Both the position numbers and the translations under genes were made by a program. DNA of 64,000 nt from Bacteroidota bacterium (GTDB lineage Bacteria > Bacteroidota > Bacteroidia > Bacteroidales > Prolixibacteraceae), in the NCBI GenBank assembly GCA_023251435.1, contig JAHEYU010000028.1, positions 1 to 64,000 on the forward strand. Reading direction: 5' to 3'. Numbering within the stretch: position 1 is the stretch's first letter; each line of letters starts with the position of its first letter. Below are positions 44,091 through 52,500 of the stretch, one piece after another. The notes under the pieces are model-generated. The model searched no databases. It worked only from the letters and a program-made list of their open reading frames with translations, and had not been told where the DNA came from.

Positions 44091-45107
44091 CTATTCTCCG
44101 TACTTAAGCAGAAATTCAGGATTTATTGCCTTGAAGCTTATACGGCTCATGTTGAAATCCTGGTACATCCCGGGTGCAGTCTTTTTTTCTGTCTGGTTCC
44201 TGATCACGATTCCTTCGGCCCAAACATCCTGGCACATTTTGCTTTTGACTGTTGCCCGACTGATGATGGCACCTATGTCAGCCTCAAGCTCATAGTCGGT
44301 CTCAATAATTGGTACAGTTGGCAATTCAAGCTGGTTCATCAACCCGGTAAACTGTTCAAAATTCAGGTATTCGTACCGATCGATGTCGAATGCGTTGAAA
44401 AACCGCATTGTCTGGCCGCGAAGTCTGAGTTTATTATCCTGAATTCCTTCACCGATCAGTTCACCCTGGACGGCTATATTTTTGTTTAACGACCGCAATT
44501 TGTTTTCTAAGTCCAGTTGACGGGCAACTTTCCAGAAGCTGTTTTCTTCGTCTTCGAGTAATTCGAGGTTTCGGCTGCAAACCCCAAATTCTCCCCTGTT
44601 AAGAAAGTAAGTACCCGAACTTCCGTCCAGCTTTTCAGTAATATAGCATTTAGTCCCTTTAAATACATCGATCAATTCCTGAAGAACCTGAACCCTTGTT
44701 TCATCTGTTTTCGGAATGAACGAGGGAAATGGACCTTTTGCGATTCCACTAAGGCAGGCAGGCATTGGTGGTTCGTACTTTTCGACTCCGAGTGTTTCGG
44801 TGCAATCCATCCCTTCGGCAATTTCGAATCCGGGAGGTAAAACTGATAGCTGGAAGCAAATACCTTGCGAAATCTGTCCGCGAAGCCTGATCGTCCTGAT
44901 CCTCATGCCCCGTGGTTTTAAAAATTCAAATTCGGGTCTGTCGGGCAATAAGCTGTCAATTTCGCAATACACTATCAGGTCGTCCACTTTAAATTCCCCC
45001 TTTTTTACCACCAGTTGCCAACCCAAAACAGTGGCTTTTTCAATTGCATCGGCATTTTCGATAGGTTCCAACGCTTTAATCCGCTGAATACTTGCAAGGT
45101 TCCGCAT
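44091..45107 (-). CDS. RNA ligase, Rnl5-like (Deinococcus RnlA type)
   Basis: 338 residues. An N-terminal OB-type module (MRNLASIQRIKALEPIENAD, VLGWQLVVKKGEF, EIDSLLP) is followed by the nucleotidyltransferase domain. Motif I is YITEKLDGSSGTYF, with the adenylated Lys in KLDG. VQGELIGEGIQ is motif III-like, and WAEGIVIRN is motif IV. The order OB then ligase domain is that of D. radiodurans DraRnl (Rnl5), which seals nicks with 3'-OH RNA ends. Its biological role is unknown. Single gene with no repair partners adjacent. Confidence 0.83.
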   Translation of the reverse strand: MRNLASIQRIKALEPIENADAIEKATVLGWQLVVKKGEFKVDDLIVYCEIDSLLPDRPEFEFLKPRGMRIRTIRLRGQISQGICFQLSVLPPGFEIAEGMDCTETLGVEKYEPPMPACLSGIAKGPFPSFIPKTDETRVQVLQELIDVFKGTKCYITEKLDGSSGTYFLNRGEFGVCSRNLELLEDEENSFWKVARQLDLENKLRSLNKNIAVQGELIGEGIQDNKLRLRGQTMRFFNAFDIDRYEYLNFEQFTGLMNQLELPTVPIIETDYELEADIGAIISRATVKSKMCQDVWAEGIVIRNQTEKKTAPGMYQDFNMSRISFKAINPEFLLKYGE

Positions 45108-45225
45108 GGCTAAATTTGTGAAAGTTGAAGATCTAAATTACGAATTATCCGTTCATCTTTCCGTTTTCCGGACACAAAATGCTAACTTGTGCTTTGAACA
45201 GGTTCACCTTTCAATATATTGAGCC

Positions 45226-45879
45226 ATGAACAAGTTTATCGTCACAATCATATTCATTGCCCTTTTCATTGATTCGTCAAATGCCCAATTGCGATGGAGT
45301 TTTGAGCTGCATGGCGGTCAGGTTTTCAATGTTCCTATGCCGTTAAAAATCAGACAGGAAGGATTTCAGGATATTAAACTATGGGCGATATTCGATGCCG
45401 AGCCGTTCATTTTGCCGGTTTACTGGGATTGGCGTTTCACTCGCTGGCAAGACGAAAAGGCCTGGGAATTTGAAGTAATTCACCACAAACTTTATTTGAG
45501 CAATACAACTCCCGAAATTCAGAAATACAATATTTCTCACGGGTTTAATATGCTCATGTTCAATCGAGTTGTTCAGAAGAAATTTGTACGTATCAGAGCC
45601 GGGGCTGGTGTTATTCTTGCGCATCCCGAATCGAAAATCAGGGGGAAGGAATTTGGCGATACCGGCAATGATATGGATATGGGTTATTTTATTTCGGGGC
45701 CGGTTATGAATTTCGCCGTGAGCAAACCATTCTACCTGGGAAGCAGGTTTTATATAAATGCTGAAGCTAAAACCACCTTTGCTTATTCGTCGATTAAAAT
45801 TGCGAATGGAAATTCGGACGTTTACAATTTGGCTTTTCACCTAAATCTGGGGCCGGGTGTGGTTTTTCTGAAAAAATAG
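45226..45879 (+). CDS. Exported protein of unknown function, beta-rich
   Basis: 217 residues. A signal peptide (1-20, SSNAQ) then alternating aromatic strands such as LRWSFELHGGQVF and FYLGSRFYINAEAKTTFAYS, ending VVFLKK. This suggests a small outer-membrane barrel or periplasmic protein, but no family was recognised. Convergent with dprA, 4 bases apart. Confidence 0.65.
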   Translation: MNKFIVTIIFIALFIDSSNAQLRWSFELHGGQVFNVPMPLKIRQEGFQDIKLWAIFDAEPFILPVYWDWRFTRWQDEKAWEFEVIHHKLYLSNTTPEIQKYNISHGFNMLMFNRVVQKKFVRIRAGAGVILAHPESKIRGKEFGDTGNDMDMGYFISGPVMNFAVSKPFYLGSRFYINAEAKTTFAYSSIKIANGNSDVYNLAFHLNLGPGVVFLKK

Positions 45880-45883
45880 CAAC

Positions 45884-46993
45884 TTATTTTAACCGGTACA
45901 TTTTTCCGGGCAGGCTAATCACCATTCCTTTAAATTCGAGGCCGAGCAGCGTTGCAGAAACTTTGCTCATTGGCAATTGTGTTTCAATTGTTATTTCATC
46001 AACAAACCGATCGCCACCCTTTAAAAGGTCGATCAGTTTTTGCTCTTCAGGGCTTAGTTCAACAAACAACGAAGTTTGCACTATTCTGGCTGATGGAGCT
46101 TTCACGTCCCAATTCATCGCTTTCTCAATGTCAGCCAAATTTTCAATTAACACCGCTTCGTTTAGTTTAATCAGTTTGTTACAGCCCTTCGAGAAAGGGT
46201 CGTTGCTGCGACCTGGAAACGCAAACACGTCGCGGTTGTATGAATTGGCAATGTCGGCAGTTACCAGCGCTCCACCTTTTTCAGCACTTTCAACTATAAT
46301 TGTAGCGTCGGCCAGGCCGGCAATAATGCGGTTGCGTCTCAGAAAATTCTGCCGGTCGATTTTGGTGTTGCTGATGAAATCGGTAATCAATCCACCCTTT
46401 TCAAGCATTTTGGCAGCAATGGGAGCATGGAGCGCCGGGTAGATCGTATCAAGGCCATGAGCAAACACGCCAACCGTAGGAATATCGTACTTGAGGCAGG
46501 CTTTGTGGGCATGAACATCAATTCCGTAGGCAAGTCCAGAAACTACCAGCAGCGGGTAATTGCGTTGCGAAATATTGCTGATCAGCTCATCGCACAGCTC
46601 TTTCCCATAGGCGGTGGCATTACGCGTGCCTACAACCGAAATAATCCGCCGCTCATTCAAATTGGCATTTCCTTTATAAAACAGAATGATGGGAGCATCA
46701 CTACAGTTTTTCAGTCGGGCAGGGTAGTTGTCGTCCAGATAAAAGTAAGTGGTTATTTTGTTTTTCAGTATAAATTCAACTTCTCGCCTGGCACGATCGA
46801 GCACATCCTGCCTTACGACTCTTTGCGCATTCACCTCGCCAACTCCGGGTATTTTTAGTAGGTTTTTCTCTTTCTCCTGAAACACGCCTTCCACACTGCC
46901 AACATAGGCAATCAGGTTACGGGCAGTAATTGCTCCGATTCCGGGAATTAATGAAATAGCTATTTTGTAGGCAAGATTGTCTGGTGAATCCAT
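45884..46993 (-). CDS. dprA: DNA processing protein DprA
   Basis: 369 residues. Helix-hairpin-helix N-terminus (SLIPGIGAITARNLI, IPGVGEVNAQRVV), the Rossmann-like DprA core (ISVVGTRNATAYGKEL, VVSGLAYGIDVHAH, NFLRRNRIIAGLAD) and a C-terminal winged helix (EITIETQLPMSKVSATLLGLEFKGMV). Loads RecA on incoming single-stranded DNA during natural transformation. Confidence 0.93.
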   Translation of the reverse strand: MDSPDNLAYKIAISLIPGIGAITARNLIAYVGSVEGVFQEKEKNLLKIPGVGEVNAQRVVRQDVLDRARREVEFILKNKITTYFYLDDNYPARLKNCSDAPIILFYKGNANLNERRIISVVGTRNATAYGKELCDELISNISQRNYPLLVVSGLAYGIDVHAHKACLKYDIPTVGVFAHGLDTIYPALHAPIAAKMLEKGGLITDFISNTKIDRQNFLRRNRIIAGLADATIIVESAEKGGALVTADIANSYNRDVFAFPGRSNDPFSKGCNKLIKLNEAVLIENLADIEKAMNWDVKAPSARIVQTSLFVELSPEEQKLIDLLKGGDRFVDEITIETQLPMSKVSATLLGLEFKGMVISLPGKMYRLK

Positions 46994-47035
46994 TTGTTGT
47001 GATTTACCATAAAATTAAGCAATTTGTAACTCAAT

Positions 47036-47497
47036 TTAAATACCTTTTCGGTTATTTTTCCTGATTTCTGATAAAGCCATGCTGATCTGTTCAATTTCGT
47101 CTTTGGTCATGGCTGCAAGACTGATGGACGGATATTCTGCAATTCCGCGTTTTGTTTTAATTGCGATGGAGAGATCGGCAAATCCCATCGACTTTTCAAT
47201 CTGGAAATTAACCAGTGCCTGATGTGCGAATTCAATCGACTCGTATTCTTTTTTCAGCAAAGAAATAATCGGATAATACCTGATGAGAATTTTTCCGTTG
47301 TTCGTGCTGAAAGAAACGTAACAAAGATTGGCAAACTGCGAAATTCCAACATAGATCGCGAACACGCCTGCAGTTATCAAGACCGCGGTATCCTGCTTCA
47401 ACCATAGCAATGCAAGGCCCAACAGAACGATTGTGATTCCGATAATATTAAATGCCCGTTTAATTCTTTTGCTTCTTTTTTGATTCGAAATTTCCAT
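47036..47497 (-). CDS. Small membrane protein, unknown function
   Basis: 153 residues. A basic N-terminus, then two hydrophobic segments (FNIIGITIVLLGLALLWL, TAVLITAGVFAIYVGI) and a soluble C-terminal part that could be a PH-like domain (KILIRYYPIISLLKKEYESIEF). No family recognised. Divergent from aroB. Confidence 0.65.
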   Translation of the reverse strand: MEISNQKRSKRIKRAFNIIGITIVLLGLALLWLKQDTAVLITAGVFAIYVGISQFANLCYVSFSTNNGKILIRYYPIISLLKKEYESIEFAHQALVNFQIEKSMGFADLSIAIKTKRGIAEYPSISLAAMTKDEIEQISMALSEIRKNNRKGI

Positions 47498-47530
47498 GAT
47501 TGCTGGTAAAATTGTAAATATTCAGGCCTT

Positions 47531-47563
47531 TTTGCTGACGAATTCTAAGCTTTGTTAACTTTG
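47531..47563 (+). promoter_or_regulatory. Promoter of aroB-aroA
   Basis: -33 TTTG (47531-47534), 21-base spacer, -7 TAACTTTG (47556-47563), 24 bases before the aroB ATG. Full match to the Bacteroidota consensus. Confidence 0.7.
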
Positions 47564-47586
47564 CCGATGTTTTAATTTTCGTTTTT

Positions 47587-48723
47587 ATGACTGACTCAAA
47601 AGTACACTCAAATATTGTCTTTTCACAACAGATTGAAGCCGAACTTCAGAAAATCATTCAAAAGTATCCCTCCGGAAAGGTGTTTTTGCTCACCGAACAA
47701 AACGCTGCCGGATTTTGCCTGCCATTGATTCAGAGGGTTATTGATCAGTTCCCGATCAGGCAATTGGCAATTCCTTCAGGAGAAGAAAACAAAAATATAC
47801 AATCGGTTGGGCTGGTTTGGGATTTTCTGAGCAACAACGGAGCCGACCGCAAATCGCTGCTGATCAATATTGGCGGAGGAATGCTCACCGATTTGGGCGG
47901 ATTTGCAGCTTCAACTTTCAAACGCGGATTGGATTTCGTGAACATTCCTACAACACTTTTAGCACAGGTTGATGCCTCAATCGGGGGAAAAACCGGGTTC
48001 AATTTCAATGGCCTGAAGAATGAAATTGGTGTATTCATGGAACCCAATTCGGTGATCATCAACACTAACTTTCTGAAAACGATTGACCGTGAAAACTTTC
48101 TTTCGGGTTATGCTGAAATGCTGAAACATGGCCTGATTAAAAGCCGCACGCATTGGGACGAATTGTTGACATTTGATATGGACAACGTCGATTACGATGC
48201 GCTTCAGAAAATAATCGCGCATTCGGTTGCTATTAAAGAATGGCACGTTCTGAACGATCTGACAGAACAAAATATTCGGAAAGCATTGAATTTCGGTCAT
48301 ACCGTTGGCCACGCTTTCGAAAGTTATGCAATGAAAACCGGTCGCCCGATTTTGCATGGCTATGCGGTGGTTTATGGAATGATTGCAGAACTTTATTTGT
48401 CGGCCAAACAATGCGGACTGGGAATCGATGAACTTAATCATATTTCATCATGGCTAATTGCTAATTATGGAAAATTTGAAATACAGGAAAGCGATTTCGA
48501 AGCTTTGTACCAACTCATGACACACGATAAAAAGAACGAAGGCAAACGCATCAATTTCACTTTAATTCCTGAAATCGGGAAGGTAGAAATCAATGTCGAT
48601 TGTTCTAAAGAATTGATTTTTGAAGCACTGGAATATTATAAAAGTTGCGGGTTACGGGATACGAGTTCCGAGTTAAATTTACCCGAAACACGAAACTCGT
48701 TACCCGAAACAATTAAAAAATGA
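47587..48723 (+). CDS. aroB: 3-dehydroquinate synthase
   Basis: 378 residues. NAD-dependent cyclase of the shikimate path: NIGGGMLTDLGGFAASTFKRG, TTLLAQVDASIGGKTGFN, LNFGHTVGHAFES. The end of the protein is odd: after EALEYYKSCGLRD comes TSSELNLPETRNSLPETIKK. Its codons belong to an inverted intergenic repeat, so about 25 C-terminal residues have been added by repeat insertion. The stop overlaps the aroA start (ATGA). Confidence 0.94.
   Translation: MTDSKVHSNIVFSQQIEAELQKIIQKYPSGKVFLLTEQNAAGFCLPLIQRVIDQFPIRQLAIPSGEENKNIQSVGLVWDFLSNNGADRKSLLINIGGGMLTDLGGFAASTFKRGLDFVNIPTTLLAQVDASIGGKTGFNFNGLKNEIGVFMEPNSVIINTNFLKTIDRENFLSGYAEMLKHGLIKSRTHWDELLTFDMDNVDYDALQKIIAHSVAIKEWHVLNDLTEQNIRKALNFGHTVGHAFESYAMKTGRPILHGYAVVYGMIAELYLSAKQCGLGIDELNHISSWLIANYGKFEIQESDFEALYQLMTHDKKNEGKRINFTLIPEIGKVEINVDCSKELIFEALEYYKSCGLRDTSSELNLPETRNSLPETIKK
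48650..48719. repeat. Repeat element read through as the aroB C-terminus
   Basis: GTTGCGGGTTACGGGATACGAG and CGAAACTCGTTACCCGAAAC form inverted arms similar to the element at 3838-3900. It lies in frame inside aroB and ends at the aroA start. Confidence 0.6.
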
Positions 48724-49955
48724 AATACCTCGTTTCCAAATCCGATAAAACCCTGAAAGGAAGCATCGTTCTTCCGGCCTCAAAAAGTATTGCGAACCGT
48801 GCGCTGATTATTCATGCGCTGAGTTACAGCCCGTACCCGATTGAAAATCTTTCGGACAGCGACGATACGCGGGTGATGGAAAAAGTTTTCAGTTCGAACA
48901 CCAATCATTTTGACATTGGCCATGCCGGAACTGCCATGCGTTTCCTGACAGCTTTTCTGTCGCAAATTGTGGGAGAATGGACTTTGACCGGTTCCGACCG
49001 TATGAAACAGCGGCCAATTGGCATTTTGGTAGATGCCTTGAATAAGCTCGGTGCAAAAATCGAATACCTCGAAAATGACGGTTTCCCTCCGCTGAAAATT
49101 TATGGTTCGCATCTGAAAGGTTGCATTTTTGAATTGGACGGCAGCGTTAGCAGCCAGTATATTTCGGCTTTGCTGATGATTGCCCCGACTGTTGAAGGTG
49201 GCATGACATTGCGCCTGAAAAATAAAATCATGTCGCGTCCGTACATAGAAATGACGCTGAAACTGATGGAGCAATTCGGGGTTCATAATGTATGGAAAGG
49301 CAACGAAATTCGCATTGCAGAACAACCATACAAAGCCCGTCCGTTCTCGGTTGAGGCAGATTGGTCGGGAGCATCGTACTGGTACGAAATGGCTGTTTTG
49401 GCTGATGAAGTTGATCTTGAACTGACCGGATTGACCACCGAAAGTTTACAGGGCGATGCTCAAATTGCCAAGTGGTTCGAACAACTGGGAATTGATACTA
49501 TTGCAACTGAAAAAGGATCACGGTTGGTAAAGAATGGCAAGCCCCTACCCAAAAATTTGAATCTCAATTTTATCGAAAACCCCGATGTGGCGCAGACTTT
49601 CGCTGTTTTGTGCGTGATGAAACAAATCCCTTTTCATTTTACCGGATTGGAAACCCTGAAAATAAAGGAAACCAACCGCATTGCTGCCCTTCAGGATGAA
49701 CTGGCGAAATTTGGCGCGCAGCTTACCGAACCAGCACACGGAGAACTGAAATGGGACGGAACTTTTCCGCTCGAAAAACAGGCGGTTCCCGAAATCGAAA
49801 CCTATCACGATCACCGCATGGCTTTGGCATTTGCTCTTGCCTGCCAGACTTATGGCCAAGTTGCAATCCTCGATCCGATGGTAATCACCAAATCCTATCC
49901 GGGCTATTGGGATGATTTGAAAAGGGTGGGGTTTGTTATCGAAACCGTTGCCTAA
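48720..49955 (+). CDS. aroA: 3-phosphoshikimate 1-carboxyvinyltransferase (EPSP synthase)
   Basis: 411 residues. LPASKSIANRALIIHAL, FDIGHAGTAMRFLTAFL, GSDRMKQRP, and late RETNRIAALQ-type KIKETNRIAAL and YHDHRMALAFALAC. Joins shikimate 3-phosphate with phosphoenolpyruvate. Translationally coupled with aroB by a 4-base overlap; supplies chorismate and thence prephenate for pheA elsewhere in the window. Confidence 0.94.
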   Translation: MKYLVSKSDKTLKGSIVLPASKSIANRALIIHALSYSPYPIENLSDSDDTRVMEKVFSSNTNHFDIGHAGTAMRFLTAFLSQIVGEWTLTGSDRMKQRPIGILVDALNKLGAKIEYLENDGFPPLKIYGSHLKGCIFELDGSVSSQYISALLMIAPTVEGGMTLRLKNKIMSRPYIEMTLKLMEQFGVHNVWKGNEIRIAEQPYKARPFSVEADWSGASYWYEMAVLADEVDLELTGLTTESLQGDAQIAKWFEQLGIDTIATEKGSRLVKNGKPLPKNLNLNFIENPDVAQTFAVLCVMKQIPFHFTGLETLKIKETNRIAALQDELAKFGAQLTEPAHGELKWDGTFPLEKQAVPEIETYHDHRMALAFALACQTYGQVAILDPMVITKSYPGYWDDLKRVGFVIETVA

Positions 49956-49967
49956 AGGCAAACAGCC

Positions 49968-50049
49968 TGCCCCGATGAAAATCGGGGGCAAAGGATAATT
50001 CGGTATGATCATCAAAGCAACTATCCTTTGCCGTTCCGCTTTAGCGAAC
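49968..50049. terminator. Hairpin-rich convergent gap between aroA and tadA
   Basis: GCCCCGAT/ATCGGGGGC, then GGCAAAGGATA (49987-49997) with TATCCTTTGCC (50022-50032), and a smaller GTTCCGC/GCGAAC hairpin follow. These serve as termination or insulation between convergent genes. Confidence 0.6.
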
Positions 50050-50067
50050 GGACATCAAGGCTGTTTC

Positions 50068-50508
50068 TTACCTTTTCCCCTGAAAAAAATCCTTCATTAA
50101 TTGTGCACATTCGTTTTCCAGAACACCGTAAACAACTTCGGTTTTGGGATGTAGCGCTTCCGGGGCAAATTTGCGGAATCCCCGTTTTTCGTCGGAAGCA
50201 CCATAAACCACTTTGCCAATCTGCGACCAGCCCAAAGCCCCGGCACACATCACGCAAGGTTCTATGGTAACGTACAAAGTACATTCATTCAGGTACTTTC
50301 CGCCCAATAAGTTGGCCGCCGCGGTAATAGCCTGCATTTCGGCGTGAGCGGTCACATCGGTCAGTGTTTCGGTGAGGTTATGGGCACGGGCAATAATGCG
50401 ATTTTGCGAAACCACCACCGCACCCACCGGAATTTCTCCTTCTGCAAAAGCCTGTTGTGCTTCCTGAAGCGCCCGCTGCATAAAATATTCGTCGTTAAAA
50501 AGTTCCAT
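50068..50508 (-). CDS. tadA: tRNA-specific adenosine deaminase
   Basis: 146 residues. Zn deaminase motifs: HAE (55-57, TAHAEMQAI) and PCVMC (84-88), PVGAVVV near residue 27. Converts A34 of tRNA-Arg(ACG) to inosine; expected to be essential. A decayed second copy lies at 54691-54877. Confidence 0.92.
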   Translation of the reverse strand: MELFNDEYFMQRALQEAQQAFAEGEIPVGAVVVSQNRIIARAHNLTETLTDVTAHAEMQAITAAANLLGGKYLNECTLYVTIEPCVMCAGALGWSQIGKVVYGASDEKRGFRKFAPEALHPKTEVVYGVLENECAQLMKDFFQGKR

Positions 50509-50571
50509 TTGTTCCAGGAAAGATGAAGAACAAAAATAGGCATTCGCCAGTTAATACGAAACACTAACTGA

Positions 50572-52500
50572 TTAAGGCTGCTTTTCTTTCATCACCAATT
50601 TGGCTTTGTCGTTACTTACAATACTGGCATAAAATTCAACGACCGCCTTATAATTTTCTTGAGGCCAAAACCCGAGGTTAATTTTAACCTCCCGAACATA
50701 AGTAGCCCTGTCATTTTGAACAGTAATCTTTGAAGTATATTCACCATATTCGGTAGTAATAGTTTTATCACGCGGAATAGTTTCCACCTGATATCCTTTT
50801 GGTAACTGGAAAACAATGGAGTCTTTGTCGTGAAATGCATATTTCTGCACAACGGGCATCTTTCGGTTATCAACCTTTGTTGGATTGCTCATACGCTGGT
50901 TCAGCATGTTCATCGGGATAAAAAGGCGCATCCCTGTTTTGGTCGCGTAATTTGGTGATGTCATGGTCAACGACTCCAATGCTTTCGGAATTTTTTCTTT
51001 CCTGACTTCGTAGCCTAACGAATTAATGACCAGCCCGGGAATGGCAATGACTTCCAAAAGTTCCTTTTTCTGGTCTTCTTTACTTTTTTCAAATCGCGAT
51101 GATACGTTGTCGTATTGATAGCCGGAATACGCTGTTTTTACAGCAGATTGCATTGCCCCATCGGGACTGATTTGCACTTCGGCAGAACGAAACTGCAAAT
51201 TTTGCGCTGAAGTCAGCAAAGGCGTTCTGCACAGTTTTCCACCATCAGGAGTAATAAGTAAAACCTGGCGTCCCTCCACAAATTTTCCGAGGTAGCCGCA
51301 AGGTTGAGTTTGACTGGTACATTCGAGCCAGATGGTATCTTTTTGCATAGGCACGCAAAGTATGGCATGGTTATTTTGGTTGATGGTAGGGAAGTCGGTC
51401 ATGGTAATACCCAAATTTGGACCTGCCCCTGCAAGTACATATAACGATGGAATGCCTACGCAATTCAGCAGCGCTTTCATGTAGTTGGATAGCGCTTTGC
51501 AGTCGCCGTATCCAAGCCGGTCGACCGTTTCGGCTGGGAATGGCTGAAAACCTCCCAATCCGAGTTGAATACCCACATAACGTGTTCGCTTCTGCATGTA
51601 CTGGTAAAGAAGTTGAACTGTTTGAGCGGTGTCCTTTACTTCTCCGGCAATACTTTTAATTTCCGCTTTTCGGGCTTCCGGAAGCCGATCGAGTCCCATG
51701 TTTAGTCCGGACACCCATTTCCCGAATTCCTGCCATGAACTCATGTTGCCCGAAGATCCGTCGTAAGTGAAATTGGTCGGTGCACAGCTTACTCGCGGGG
51801 TTTGTGCCGACAATCCGGGCGACATAGGTTCTTCTTTCCAGGCCTGAAGCGAATCGACTTTCCAAACGATGGTGCGTTTCCTAGCTTCGTTCGTTTGGGT
51901 TCGGCATCCTTCGGGCAGGTTAAACTCCCGATACCTGATCTCAAGATTTTCGGGCCAGGTAATACTGAATGACGATTCTTCAACTGCCAATCGGTAATTG
52001 TCCAAAGGTCGCCATTCGGGGTAGCCAATTAAGCCGCTGTGTTCAATTTCATATTCATATTCAACGGTGTATGGATAGCTGTTGGTTTTAAATTCGGCCA
52101 CCTTCAGGCGCAGATCGTCGTAAATCTGACCGGCAGAGGTATAGTTTACATCCTGTATGGCGCTGTTTTTAAGCTTGTCATCGGGCAATCCGATCTGGTT
52201 GTAACTTCGGCCTGAAATGGTTTTTATTTTTTTCTGTTTGTCGTAGGGCAGAAATAGTTTACTGAAGTGATTCCCGTTTTCTTCGAGTACCGTAATTACC
52301 AGATGCACTTTTTCCAGGGCTTTCCCGTATTCGATCACTTCAAATTCGTGGTGGTACTGTCGGCAGATGGCGTAAGCATCTTTTTTTAAGGCCGGAGAAA
52401 TGTCTTCGACCGGGAAATTGGACTGATTTTTTTCTTTGCCCGAAGCAGAAAAAAACATGAAGAAAAGGAATCCGGCTGTTAAAACAAGGATTTGTTTCAT
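50572..52500 (-). CDS. DUF3857 / transglutaminase-like exported protein
   Basis: 642 residues with a signal peptide. DUF3857 in the N-terminal half; a transglutaminase-like core follows with C334 in GYGDCKALSNYM, H378 in NQNNHAILCV and an acidic partner E393. The C-terminal part is beta-rich. In this family a papain-like fold cleaves or cross-links an unknown substrate in the cell envelope. Its start overlaps the stop of the paralogue upstream by 4 bases. Confidence 0.82.
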   Translation of the reverse strand: MKQILVLTAGFLFFMFFSASGKEKNQSNFPVEDISPALKKDAYAICRQYHHEFEVIEYGKALEKVHLVITVLEENGNHFSKLFLPYDKQKKIKTISGRSYNQIGLPDDKLKNSAIQDVNYTSAGQIYDDLRLKVAEFKTNSYPYTVEYEYEIEHSGLIGYPEWRPLDNYRLAVEESSFSITWPENLEIRYREFNLPEGCRTQTNEARKRTIVWKVDSLQAWKEEPMSPGLSAQTPRVSCAPTNFTYDGSSGNMSSWQEFGKWVSGLNMGLDRLPEARKAEIKSIAGEVKDTAQTVQLLYQYMQKRTRYVGIQLGLGGFQPFPAETVDRLGYGDCKALSNYMKALLNCVGIPSLYVLAGAGPNLGITMTDFPTINQNNHAILCVPMQKDTIWLECTSQTQPCGYLGKFVEGRQVLLITPDGGKLCRTPLLTSAQNLQFRSAEVQISPDGAMQSAVKTAYSGYQYDNVSSRFEKSKEDQKKELLEVIAIPGLVINSLGYEVRKEKIPKALESLTMTSPNYATKTGMRLFIPMNMLNQRMSNPTKVDNRKMPVVQKYAFHDKDSIVFQLPKGYQVETIPRDKTITTEYGEYTSKITVQNDRATYVREVKINLGFWPQENYKAVVEFYASIVSNDKAKLVMKEKQP

